Part shown: positions 1-7,549 of the stretch, piece after piece
Layout of the letters: every line of letters starts with the position of its first letter
Numbering within the stretch: the stretch's first letter is position 1
Source of the DNA: Rhodococcus triatomae BKS 15-14
Lineage (GTDB): Bacteria; Actinomycetota; Actinomycetes; Mycobacteriales; Mycobacteriaceae
DNA length: 64,000 bases
Assembly (NCBI GenBank): GCA_000341795.1
Contig: AODO01000009.1
Coordinates: 62,001-126,000 of the forward strand
Direction: 5' to 3'
Program-made: the position numbers and the translations under genes
The notes under the pieces: model-generated
Databases searched by the model: none
The model's input: the letters and a program-made list of their open reading frames with translations, nothing else
Told to the model about the DNA's origin: nothing

Positions 1-827
1 CGCTGCTACTGCAGGGGCTATCGACATCGGACGCGTTCGGCCGGCCGGAGCTGGAATCGCGTGTCGCGGCCCGGTTCCCTGCACTGGCGAAATCGCTGCC
101 CCGCCGCCCCGACCTCGACGCCCTCGTCGCGTCTGTGGCGCCGGGGATGGCGTGGAGCGACGCCCGGAACCGATACGAGTTCGAGGACGCACCGCAGCGG
201 CTGTCGCACGTGCCGACGCGGCATACCCTCGCCGGATCCCCCGCCGCCGCGGGCCAGAAGGGCAGCGACGTGGAGTTGCTGCTGCACGCGAGCGCGCGGG
301 AGCGCACGTTCCGCGCCTTGGGCGTGCCGATGGGCGCCTCCGACCAGGTGGCGGACGCACTGGTGGAGCGATTCGGCGCGGTCCGCGTCGACGTCACGGA
401 TGTGTTGTTGGGTGAGTTGCGGTCGAAGGCCGCGCAGGCCGGCATCCCGTGGGATGCGATCCTCGCCGCCGATTCCGGTGCGGCCGCCGACCGCGAGGGC
501 TTGAAGGGGTTTGTCGCGCAGTCCATCCCGGCCGTCGTCGACGCGGTGAACGCGGCAGGTGGTCCGGTCGTGTTGACGGACCTGTCGACGCTGGCCGCGT
601 ACGGGCAGTTGGGTGCGCTGCAGGCGTGGGTGGATGTGACGAATCCGCCGCCGCATGCGGTGTGGGCGTTGATCCCTCAGCCGGAGGAGTCGGGTGGCCG
701 GCCTGGCGCCCGCGTCGACGGGACGGCGCTGCCGCGCACCACCCCGGAGCAGTTCGTGCAGGTGGACCGGTTCGGTTTGCGGGCACTCGTTTCCACTGAT
801 GATCGATCGATGAAGGAGCATGTCTGA
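1..827 (+). CDS. pglW: BREX-2 serine/threonine kinase PglW, C-terminal part (5' end outside window)
   Basis: The reading frame is open from base 3 to the TGA at 825-827, so this is only the last ~275 residues of a larger protein. PglW is the large protein kinase encoded first in BREX type 2 (Pgl) operons. The kinase domain lies upstream of the window and is not seen. The visible C-terminus has an Ala/Leu-rich region containing RFGAVRVDVTDVLL and a stretch ending WALIPQPEESGGRPG, which fits the conserved PglW tail as I remember it. The stop overlaps the pglX ATG by one base (TGATG), so the two genes are translationally coupled. The assignment rests mainly on position directly before pglX. Confidence 0.85.
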   Translation, partial: LLLQGLSTSDAFGRPELESRVAARFPALAKSLPRRPDLDALVASVAPGMAWSDARNRYEFEDAPQRLSHVPTRHTLAGSPAAAGQKGSDVELLLHASARERTFRALGVPMGASDQVADALVERFGAVRVDVTDVLLGELRSKAAQAGIPWDAILAADSGAAADREGLKGFVAQSIPAVVDAVNAAGGPVVLTDLSTLAAYGQLGALQAWVDVTNPPPHAVWALIPQPEESGGRPGARVDGTALPRTTPEQFVQVDRFGLRALVSTDDRSMKEHV

Positions 828-3800
828 TGGCGTTGGCCACGATTTCCGGAGCCGCGCTCAAGGACGCACTGAAGCCGCAGCTGACGCTGCTGGTCGACGA
901 CATGCGCACCAAGCTCACCGCCGACGCCGACGAGCTGGCGCGTTGGCGGGCAATACACCGTGAGGCTGTCGCCGAGCAGCGGACCGCGGTGTCGTGGACG
1001 GACTGGTCCGAGGACCAGCTCACCCAGGCCGCCGTCGGCTGGCTCCTCACCTCGGTGTTCGTGCGGTTTTGTGAGGACAACCTGCTCCTCGGTGACACCA
1101 CTGTCTGGATCACCCATCCCGACCCGATGCTCCGTCAACGCGCCGTCGACGCTGAGCAGGCGTTCTACCGCGCCGACACCAACAACTCGTACCGCGAATG
1201 GCTGGAGCAGTCCTTCGACGCCCTGCGGAAGTACCCGGCCACCCAGTCGCTGGTGGACGAGCACGCGGCGCTGAACATCATCGCCCCGTCCTCCGATGCG
1301 GTGCACCAGGTGCTGTCGTTCTGGCGGCAGGTCGACGACTCCGGTTCCCTCGCCTGGACTTTCCGCGACCCGGAACTCACCACCCGCTTCCTCGGTGACC
1401 TGTATCAGGACCTTTCGGACTTCGCGAAGAAGAAGTACGCGCTGTTGCAGACACCGGAGTTCGTGGAGGAGTTCATCCTCGACCAAACCCTCGAACCGGC
1501 CCTGAAGGACCGACCGCTGGAGGGGTTCAAGGTCATCGACCCCACCTGCGGGTCCGGTCACTTCCTGTTGGGGGCCTTTGCACGACTCGTCGATCGATGG
1601 AACCGCGAAGCACCCGGATTGGAACTGCGGACGCGGGTCGACAACGCACTGTCGTCCGTCTACGGCGTGGACCTGAACCCCTTCGCCGTCGCCATCGCCA
1701 AGTTCCGGCTGATCGTCGCTGCGCTGAAGGCTTGCGGGGAAACGACTTTGGTGAACGCACCCAAGTTCACCCTCAACCTCGCCAACGGCGATTCACTGCT
1801 GCACGGGGCAGAGCAGGGCGGTGCGAAAGCCTTCGACTTCGGCGACCTGTCCTTCGACAAGGACGCCGTGGTGTCAGGGTTCGCGTACTCCACTGAAGAC
1901 GTGGCGCTGCTTCGCCGGATTCTCGCGCCGGGGCAGTACGACGTGGTTGTCGGGAATCCGCCGTACATTGTCGTGCGGGACAAGGCACTCAACCAGCGAT
2001 ATCGGGAGATCTACCACTACTGCAAGGGCCCGTACGCGCTGACCATCCCGTTCATGGAGAAGTTCTTCAATCTAGCTAAACACGGTGACCGCGCCGGCTG
2101 GGTCGGTCAGATCACCTCGAACTCATTCATGAAACGCGACTTCGGGAAACCACTTGTCGAGGAGTTTTTCCCTGGCGTAGACCTTCGGACCCTCGTTGAC
2201 TCCGAGGGCGCATGGATTCCCGGCCACAACATGGACGGGACGCCAACCGTCATTCTAGTTGGACGTAATCGTCGCCCCTCTTCCGATTCCGTTCGTGCTG
2301 TACTCAGCCTTGGTATTCGAGAGACCCCAGATGACTACGCTTCCGGAAAGGGCCCCTATTGGCGATCGCTCGTAGATCACCTTGACGACCCCAATTTTGA
2401 GAACCGGTGGGTCTCGATCGTCGATCTAAGACGCGAAACACTGAAAAGGCATCCCTGGAGCCTAAGCGGTGGCGGTGCCGTCGAAACACTTGCATCGATT
2501 GAAACCTCACGTAACCTGCAACTGCGTGACCTCGTCGATGCGATTGGTCGAACCACCCACACTGGTTTAGACGATGCGTTCTTCGTGTCTCCGGCGTCAG
2601 CGAAAACGCGCGGTTTCGTTGGCGACACTGCCCCAGTGGTTCTTGGAGAGGACGTACGCGACTTCATCGTCGGACCAGCCCAGTTGACCGTTTTCCCCTA
2701 CGACGACCATGGAGAAACGCGCGAGCTGGGATCAGCCGCAGCGCATTTCCTTTGGCTGAATCGTACGGCGTTGAGCCGTCGCGTCGACTTCGACCAGACT
2801 TTGGACGAGCGCGGACTCCACTGGTTCGAGCATTCGATGTTCTTCAAGAAGAGGTACCGCACCCCGCTGTCGATCCCGTTTGCGTTCGTGGCATCTCATA
2901 ACCACTTTGCGCTGGACCGCGGCGGGAAGGTGTTCAACCGCTCAGCTTCAGTCATAAAGCTTCCTCCAGACTCGACTGAGGAGGACTACTTACAGCTCCT
3001 CGGCACCCTGAACAGTTCTACGGCAGGGTTCTGGCTCCGAGAGAAGACACAGCCCAAAGGTGGCGCGGCTGAACACGCTTGGTCAAGGACACGCGAGTAC
3101 ACAGGTAGCGCGCTCCTTGACTTTCCGATCCCATCAAGTTCCCCGCTCGAACGAGCCCGTCGTATCGACGGACTCTCCCAGCAGCTACTTGCGCAAGAAC
3201 CCTCGGCTGTCCTTTCGAGAGACGGCGTCAATCAAGGGGCAATCAACGATGCAGGTGCTGAGCATGCACGTATCCGCGCCTTGATGATCGCTGAGCAGGA
3301 CGAGCTTGACTGGGAGGTCTACAGGAACTATGGACTCATCGAGGGATCACTGTTCCTACCCGAGGGTCAGGCGCCCGGGATTGCACTGGGTGAGCGGGCC
3401 TTTGAGATCGCGTTGGCCCGTAAAGTCGCTACAGGGGAGGCCGAGACAGCCTGGTTCGAGCGACACGGCTCCACATCGGTCACCAACGTTCCCACGCACT
3501 GGCCAGCCGAGTACCGCGACCTGGTCGAGAAGCGCCTCCAGGCCATCGAGTCAAATCCGTTCATCCGTTTGCTGGAGCGACCGGAGTACAAACGCCGTTG
3601 GGCCGGCGACACATGGGAGGTGAAACTGAAGCGCGCCCTCAAGGACTGGCTGCTCGATCGCCTCGAAGACCAGTCGCTGTGGTTCACCGCGCAGGGCACG
3701 CCTCAGATGCTGTCCGTTGCCGAGCTGGCCGGGCATGTGGAGAAGGACCCCGAATTCATCACCGCCCTCGACCTCTGGACCGGCAAGAAGGATGCCCCCG

Positions 3801-4396
3801 TCACCGACACCCTCGTCAAACTCCTCGCCGACGAGGCGGTGCCATACCTCGCGGCGATGCGCTACAAGGAATCCGGCCTGCGCAAGCGCGCGGAGTGGGA
3901 GCGCGTGTGGGATCTGCAACGCGACGAGGACGCCGGACTCAGAAAGGCCACGGACATTCCGGTCCCGCCGAAGTACACCAGCGCTGACTTCGCGAAGACG
4001 TCGTTCTGGTCGCATCGCGGCAAGCTGGATGTCCCGAAGGAACGCTTCATCTCATATCCCGGCGCCGGCCGCGCCACCGACCCGACCCCATTGTTGGGCT
4101 GGGCCGGCTGGAACCACGCCCAACAGGGCCTCGCACTGGCGACGATCTACGCCCTGCGCGAGCAGGAGGGCACTGCGCTCACCGACCTGGTCCCCGTGGT
4201 CGCCGGCATCGCGGAGATATTGCCGTGGGTGAAGCAGTGGCACAGCGGCGTCGACCCCACCTTCGGCATCGACCTCGCCGACTACCTGCAGGGCCAGCTC
4301 AACGAAAAGTCCGCAGCAGTAGGCGTCCCCGTCCCCGACCTCACCAACTTGCGTCCACCCAAGACCACCCGCGTCCGCCAGCCAAAGCAGACCTAG
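827..4396 (+). CDS. pglX: BREX-2 adenine-specific DNA methyltransferase PglX
   Basis: 1189 aa. PglX is the N6-adenine methyltransferase of BREX that marks host DNA and is needed for phage restriction. SAM-binding motif I is DPTCGSGHF at residues 238-246, and catalytic motif IV is NPPY at 377-380. The region after NPPY should contain the target-recognition part. The C-terminus is a long conserved tail typical of BREX-2 PglX. The ATG overlaps the pglW stop by one base. Base composition changes inside the gene: from about 2050 to 3500 (residues ~410-890) the third-position GC drops visibly (64 of 120 bases are G/C in 2281-2400), while both ends are very GC-rich. This suggests recombinational replacement of the specificity region. 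No frameshift is visible. Confidence 0.96.
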   Translation: MALATISGAALKDALKPQLTLLVDDMRTKLTADADELARWRAIHREAVAEQRTAVSWTDWSEDQLTQAAVGWLLTSVFVRFCEDNLLLGDTTVWITHPDPMLRQRAVDAEQAFYRADTNNSYREWLEQSFDALRKYPATQSLVDEHAALNIIAPSSDAVHQVLSFWRQVDDSGSLAWTFRDPELTTRFLGDLYQDLSDFAKKKYALLQTPEFVEEFILDQTLEPALKDRPLEGFKVIDPTCGSGHFLLGAFARLVDRWNREAPGLELRTRVDNALSSVYGVDLNPFAVAIAKFRLIVAALKACGETTLVNAPKFTLNLANGDSLLHGAEQGGAKAFDFGDLSFDKDAVVSGFAYSTEDVALLRRILAPGQYDVVVGNPPYIVVRDKALNQRYREIYHYCKGPYALTIPFMEKFFNLAKHGDRAGWVGQITSNSFMKRDFGKPLVEEFFPGVDLRTLVDSEGAWIPGHNMDGTPTVILVGRNRRPSSDSVRAVLSLGIRETPDDYASGKGPYWRSLVDHLDDPNFENRWVSIVDLRRETLKRHPWSLSGGGAVETLASIETSRNLQLRDLVDAIGRTTHTGLDDAFFVSPASAKTRGFVGDTAPVVLGEDVRDFIVGPAQLTVFPYDDHGETRELGSAAAHFLWLNRTALSRRVDFDQTLDERGLHWFEHSMFFKKRYRTPLSIPFAFVASHNHFALDRGGKVFNRSASVIKLPPDSTEEDYLQLLGTLNSSTAGFWLREKTQPKGGAAEHAWSRTREYTGSALLDFPIPSSSPLERARRIDGLSQQLLAQEPSAVLSRDGVNQGAINDAGAEHARIRALMIAEQDELDWEVYRNYGLIEGSLFLPEGQAPGIALGERAFEIALARKVATGEAETAWFERHGSTSVTNVPTHWPAEYRDLVEKRLQAIESNPFIRLLERPEYKRRWAGDTWEVKLKRALKDWLLDRLEDQSLWFTAQGTPQMLSVAELAGHVEKDPEFITALDLWTGKKDAPVTDTLVKLLADEAVPYLAAMRYKESGLRKRAEWERVWDLQRDEDAGLRKATDIPVPPKYTSADFAKTSFWSHRGKLDVPKERFISYPGAGRATDPTPLLGWAGWNHAQQGLALATIYALREQEGTALTDLVPVVAGIAEILPWVKQWHSGVDPTFGIDLADYLQGQLNEKSAAVGVPVPDLTNLRPPKTTRVRQPKQT

Positions 4397-4503
4397 CTCT
4401 GACCTTCAGACAAGGTCACACCGGCTCCCTCTCGACCACATGAGCGGCAGGCGTATGTGTACGCGCCCAGCCCACTCCCGCGACTCGATGAAAGGTAGTC
4501 CTG

Positions 4504-5526
4504 ATGGCGGCAGGAAAACTCATCTCAGCGTATGCGTACGAAGTCGCCCCACAACAGAGGGCGCCCTTCACCGGTGGCGAAATCCCATCAAGTACAACCC
4601 TCCAGCAGGCGCTTGATCACACCTTCGTTCGATCAAAAATTGCGAGCGCGCCTGCCGTCACGTTCGTTTTTGAATCAGGTTCAACAACTCGCGACCACCC
4701 AATTCGAGATGCTGCGCTCAAAGTTTCGTTTACGACCTCTTCTCAGGAATCAGAGGTCGAATTATTAGCCGAGCGACTAGCCAACTCAATGGACAATCGG
4801 TCTAAGCCTTCACTGCTCATGGTCAGCGTGCATGAATCTGCCGATATTGCGTCCAGGCGAATGTTGATTTGGACTTTCCCACAGCAGGAGGTCTTCAATC
4901 TCACGGTACAGGATGGCCATCCTCAGCTCGAGATGCTGGATGCCTTCAATCGCGAGTCAAGCATCCGCAAGGCCGCACTGCTGGAGGGTGCAAACGACCG
5001 AACTGGCATGCTGACGGCGAAGGTCTTGGATTTCCAATCCACCGCGGCCGAGAAATCAGTCGCTGACCTGTGGATTGCGAAGTTTCTGCATGCCCGTCTA
5101 CAGATGAGTGATACCGAGGGCACGCAACTACTTGCCCGCGCACTCCGCACTGCACACACCAAAACCCGAGGAAACCAAGCCGCTCAGGACGAGATCAACG
5201 CAGCAATCAGCGCAGTCCGCGTCTCGACAGGGAAGCGAATCTCCATCGCGGGTGTGGCGGCAGGCTACATGTCTGAGATTGCTGAGGCTGCCTTCCTAAG
5301 CAGTGTGCGCCCAGAGGAGAGCACCGCAGCATTCACCCTCGATCATGACCGGTTCGATCGATTGATCCAGTTCAAGCGCTTCACGCTGGCGAGCGGTGTC
5401 ATCGTGTCGGCACCCTTTGTTGAAATAGGGGTCGACGGTGGGGTGATGGTCACTGAGGTCGACGGCAGGCGCATCCTGCGCGCCGAAGGGGAGATCGAGG
5501 AGGAGCAGGTGAGGACTCGTGGCTGA
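4504..5526 (+). CDS. Uncharacterised 340-aa protein, first gene of the cassette nested in BREX-2
   Basis: ATG start with an upstream AAAGG-type ribosome binding site. The protein is soluble, with no signal peptide or membrane segment. The C-terminal half reads like a compact alpha/beta unit ending in an acidic tail (EGEIEEEQV). The pattern of a central VADLWIAKFL-type helix followed by a RF.RLIQFKRFTL strand region loosely recalls NdpA/37-kDa nucleoid-associated proteins (PF04245), but this is a weak impression. The 3' end overlaps the RelA/SpoT-domain gene by 8 bp, so the two are translationally coupled and probably work together. GC content is clearly lower than in pglY (30 of 60 in 4681-4740 against 39 of 60 in 8461-8520), indicating separate acquisition. 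It is not a core BREX-2 component. Confidence 0.8.
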   Translation: MAAGKLISAYAYEVAPQQRAPFTGGEIPSSTTLQQALDHTFVRSKIASAPAVTFVFESGSTTRDHPIRDAALKVSFTTSSQESEVELLAERLANSMDNRSKPSLLMVSVHESADIASRRMLIWTFPQQEVFNLTVQDGHPQLEMLDAFNRESSIRKAALLEGANDRTGMLTAKVLDFQSTAAEKSVADLWIAKFLHARLQMSDTEGTQLLARALRTAHTKTRGNQAAQDEINAAISAVRVSTGKRISIAGVAAGYMSEIAEAAFLSSVRPEESTAAFTLDHDRFDRLIQFKRFTLASGVIVSAPFVEIGVDGGVMVTEVDGRRILRAEGEIEEEQVRTRG

Positions 5527-6115
5527 CACGGCGACACTGAGGCAGCAATTCGAAGCGCGTCGACCGGTACTCACGGCGCTCGCAGACACGCTAGAAGTCA
5601 AGACGCGGGAGGCACTTGAAGACGTCCCGCATATCGACCGCATCTCTTTTCGAGTCAAAGACACTAAGTCGTTCGAGAAGAAGGCACGCAAGCCGAAATA
5701 CGAAAACCCGCTCATGCAACTGGAGGACCAGGTGGCGGGCAGGGTAATCACGTTCTTCCGGGATGATATTTCGGTTGTAAGAGAGCACCTACTTCGCTGG
5801 TTTGGCGGCGTCGAGCACGAGTCGAAGGAGCCGGCGGGACCATCTGAATTTGGGTACGAGTCCGACCACTTCGTTTTTGTGATCGCCGACCACTGGAAAC
5901 CCGCGAATTGGAGCGAGTTTGACAATATGCCGAGAACGTTCGAGCTCCAACTGCGGACACTCTTTATGCACGCATGGGCAGAACCGCAACATGACCTCGG
6001 ATACAAAGGTGACACTGATGACGAGACAAAGAAGGAGCTTGCATGGATCGCAGCTTCAGCGTGGGGCGCTGACCGCACACTGAATGATATTGCACGTCGC
6101 CTCGCGAACACTTAG
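5519..6115 (+). CDS. Stand-alone RelA/SpoT-domain protein (small alarmone synthetase-like; ToxSAS candidate)
   Basis: 198 aa with a GTG start that overlaps the preceding gene by 8 bp. It carries the signature of the Rel nucleotide pyrophosphokinase fold: EDQVAGRVI at residues 69-77 (the acidic metal-site segment), GYESDH at 112-117 (the GY.S.H motif), and ELQLRT at 142-147 followed by HAWAEPQHDLGYK at 151-163 (the E.Q.RT...H..AE..H..YK motif). There is no HD hydrolase domain, ACT domain or TGS domain. Known family members transfer pyrophosphate from ATP either to GDP/GTP/adenosine nucleotides or to the 3' CCA end of tRNA (ToxSAS toxins); which applies here cannot be read from sequence. Its place inside a BREX operon beside an AbiTii-like gene points to an abortive-infection role by inference. 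Confidence 0.85.
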   Translation: MADTATLRQQFEARRPVLTALADTLEVKTREALEDVPHIDRISFRVKDTKSFEKKARKPKYENPLMQLEDQVAGRVITFFRDDISVVREHLLRWFGGVEHESKEPAGPSEFGYESDHFVFVIADHWKPANWSEFDNMPRTFELQLRTLFMHAWAEPQHDLGYKGDTDDETKKELAWIAASAWGADRTLNDIARRLANT

Positions 6116-6155
6116 AAAGTAAGCCAACGGTCCAGCTAAAATTGAGGAGACGGGG

Positions 6156-7205
6156 ATGGGTCTAGATCGACGCGAAGAAGCACGAGCGCTCTCAGAAGAA
6201 CTGTTGACTAACATCGAACTTAGCGAGCTGCCCCCAACAGACCTTGTGCGAAAGGCAAGCCGGTTAGCACGCCTGCTCAATGACTTCGATGCCCTCGAGT
6301 GGTTGTCATACGAGATGACCGGCTATGACAAGCACAAGTCCGCGAATGGATTAACGAAGAAGGCCTGGGCAGCTGCCAAGCGGTCCAGTAGGACTTACCG
6401 AAACGACGAGCGAAAGGAGGTCGCAAATACCCAGTCGGTAGGCGAGCTTCTCGCGCGGGTTGAAGCGGCGAAACTACAGCTCATCTCCTCTGCTGACGCG
6501 CCAATTAGCGTTTCGTCAGCCAACCCGAATCAGTTTGTTAGCCAACGTGTCGGAAACACAGGGGAGAGGATGCGCCTCAACAACAGCCTCACATCCTCCC
6601 AGTCCATGCTCGATCGGATCATTGGCAGCGTCCACGATTACGTTTCGCAGAAGGCAATTGAGCTTCGATTCGGATCGGCGGCGGAGTCGGCTTTCGACCG
6701 GACACGAGCGTTCACTGACAGCGCTCTCGGCGACCTCGTACCGGACGCCATCGGCCAGCTTGCTGCCGCATTCGAGCTCGTAGCCTCGACGACCCCCTCC
6801 CATTGGTCAGATGCTGCCGCCTACTGCCGGACACTGATCAAAGCTGTCGCAGACGAACTACAGCCCGCGGGCGATGACATCGGTGGACGAGCCAACGGCC
6901 CGGACAACTACATCAACCGGCTGGTGTACTGGGTGCAGCAGAACGAGGGTAGCCAGACGAAAAGGGCAGTCGTAACCTCGGATCTCGAATATCTCGGCAA
7001 ACGACTCGATGCATTCGTCAACGCCGGAAATAAGGGCGCACATGCTGTTGTGACTCAGACCGACGCGGACCGCTTCATCATCGGCACATACCTTCTCATC
7101 TCAGATATCTTGCGCCTGGCTGAAGGTCGGCCATCGACGAAGGAACTGACTACGGAGACGAACGCCGAACCAGAAGAAGACAGCCCAGCCGGTGAGTCAG
7201 CGTAG
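6156..7205 (+). CDS. AbiTii-like N-terminal domain protein (putative abortive-infection component)
   Basis: 349 aa. The start has a strong ribosome binding site (GAGGAG) just upstream and lies 40 bp after the RelA/SpoT-type gene. Residues ~1-60 contain the pattern LVRKASRLARLLNDFDALEW followed by LSYEMTGY, which matches the AbiTii-type N-terminus as I know it (short helices, then a W...E..GY motif). The C-terminal part is helical and contains NKGAHAVVTQTDADRF, an H-centred motif seen in several HEPN-like or DUF4145-like helical domains. The C-terminus is acidic and Glu/Pro-rich. AbiTii proteins occur in phage-defence islands, but their mechanism is not established to my knowledge. This could be the sensor, effector or neutraliser of the RelA/SpoT-domain protein. 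Confidence 0.75.
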   Translation: MGLDRREEARALSEELLTNIELSELPPTDLVRKASRLARLLNDFDALEWLSYEMTGYDKHKSANGLTKKAWAAAKRSSRTYRNDERKEVANTQSVGELLARVEAAKLQLISSADAPISVSSANPNQFVSQRVGNTGERMRLNNSLTSSQSMLDRIIGSVHDYVSQKAIELRFGSAAESAFDRTRAFTDSALGDLVPDAIGQLAAAFELVASTTPSHWSDAAAYCRTLIKAVADELQPAGDDIGGRANGPDNYINRLVYWVQQNEGSQTKRAVVTSDLEYLGKRLDAFVNAGNKGAHAVVTQTDADRFIIGTYLLISDILRLAEGRPSTKELTTETNAEPEEDSPAGESA

Positions 7206-7549
7206 GAAAACGACGCCGGCCCCGTCGACGCCCTCATTCCCGGCGCAGCAAAAGAACCCTCGGAACCCGGAAGCCCAGCAATCCACAGAGCGGTCCGTAC
7301 ATGCATTCCAACTGGAGGGAGGGAGAGATCTCCCCACCCCTCGGTGGGTCGCCGGCCAGCCGATCGGAGCGCCGGCAGCCTGAGCCACCAATTGGGCGAG
7401 GTGTGCGACGAGGGCCGCCTCGAATCCGCGCGGCACCGCGCGTAGGGCCGGTCACGGTAGCTATCCACCGGGCCCGTGGCACCATGTAACCCGCGCGGAG
7501 CCGACTCGTTCGACACGCACCAACCAGCAGAAATCCTCGTCCGAACGGA
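7206..7549 (+). other. 344-bp intergenic gap between the nested cassette and pglY
   Basis: I see no convincing gene here; the short open frames look like chance high-GC frames. The gap is the only sizeable break in the BREX operon downstream of the cassette. It would therefore be the place for an internal promoter for pglY-pglZ-brxD-brxHI, but I could not pick a clear -35/-10 pair. A short imperfect hairpin (CCCACCCC/GGTGGG) lies at about 7335-7350. Confidence 0.5.
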
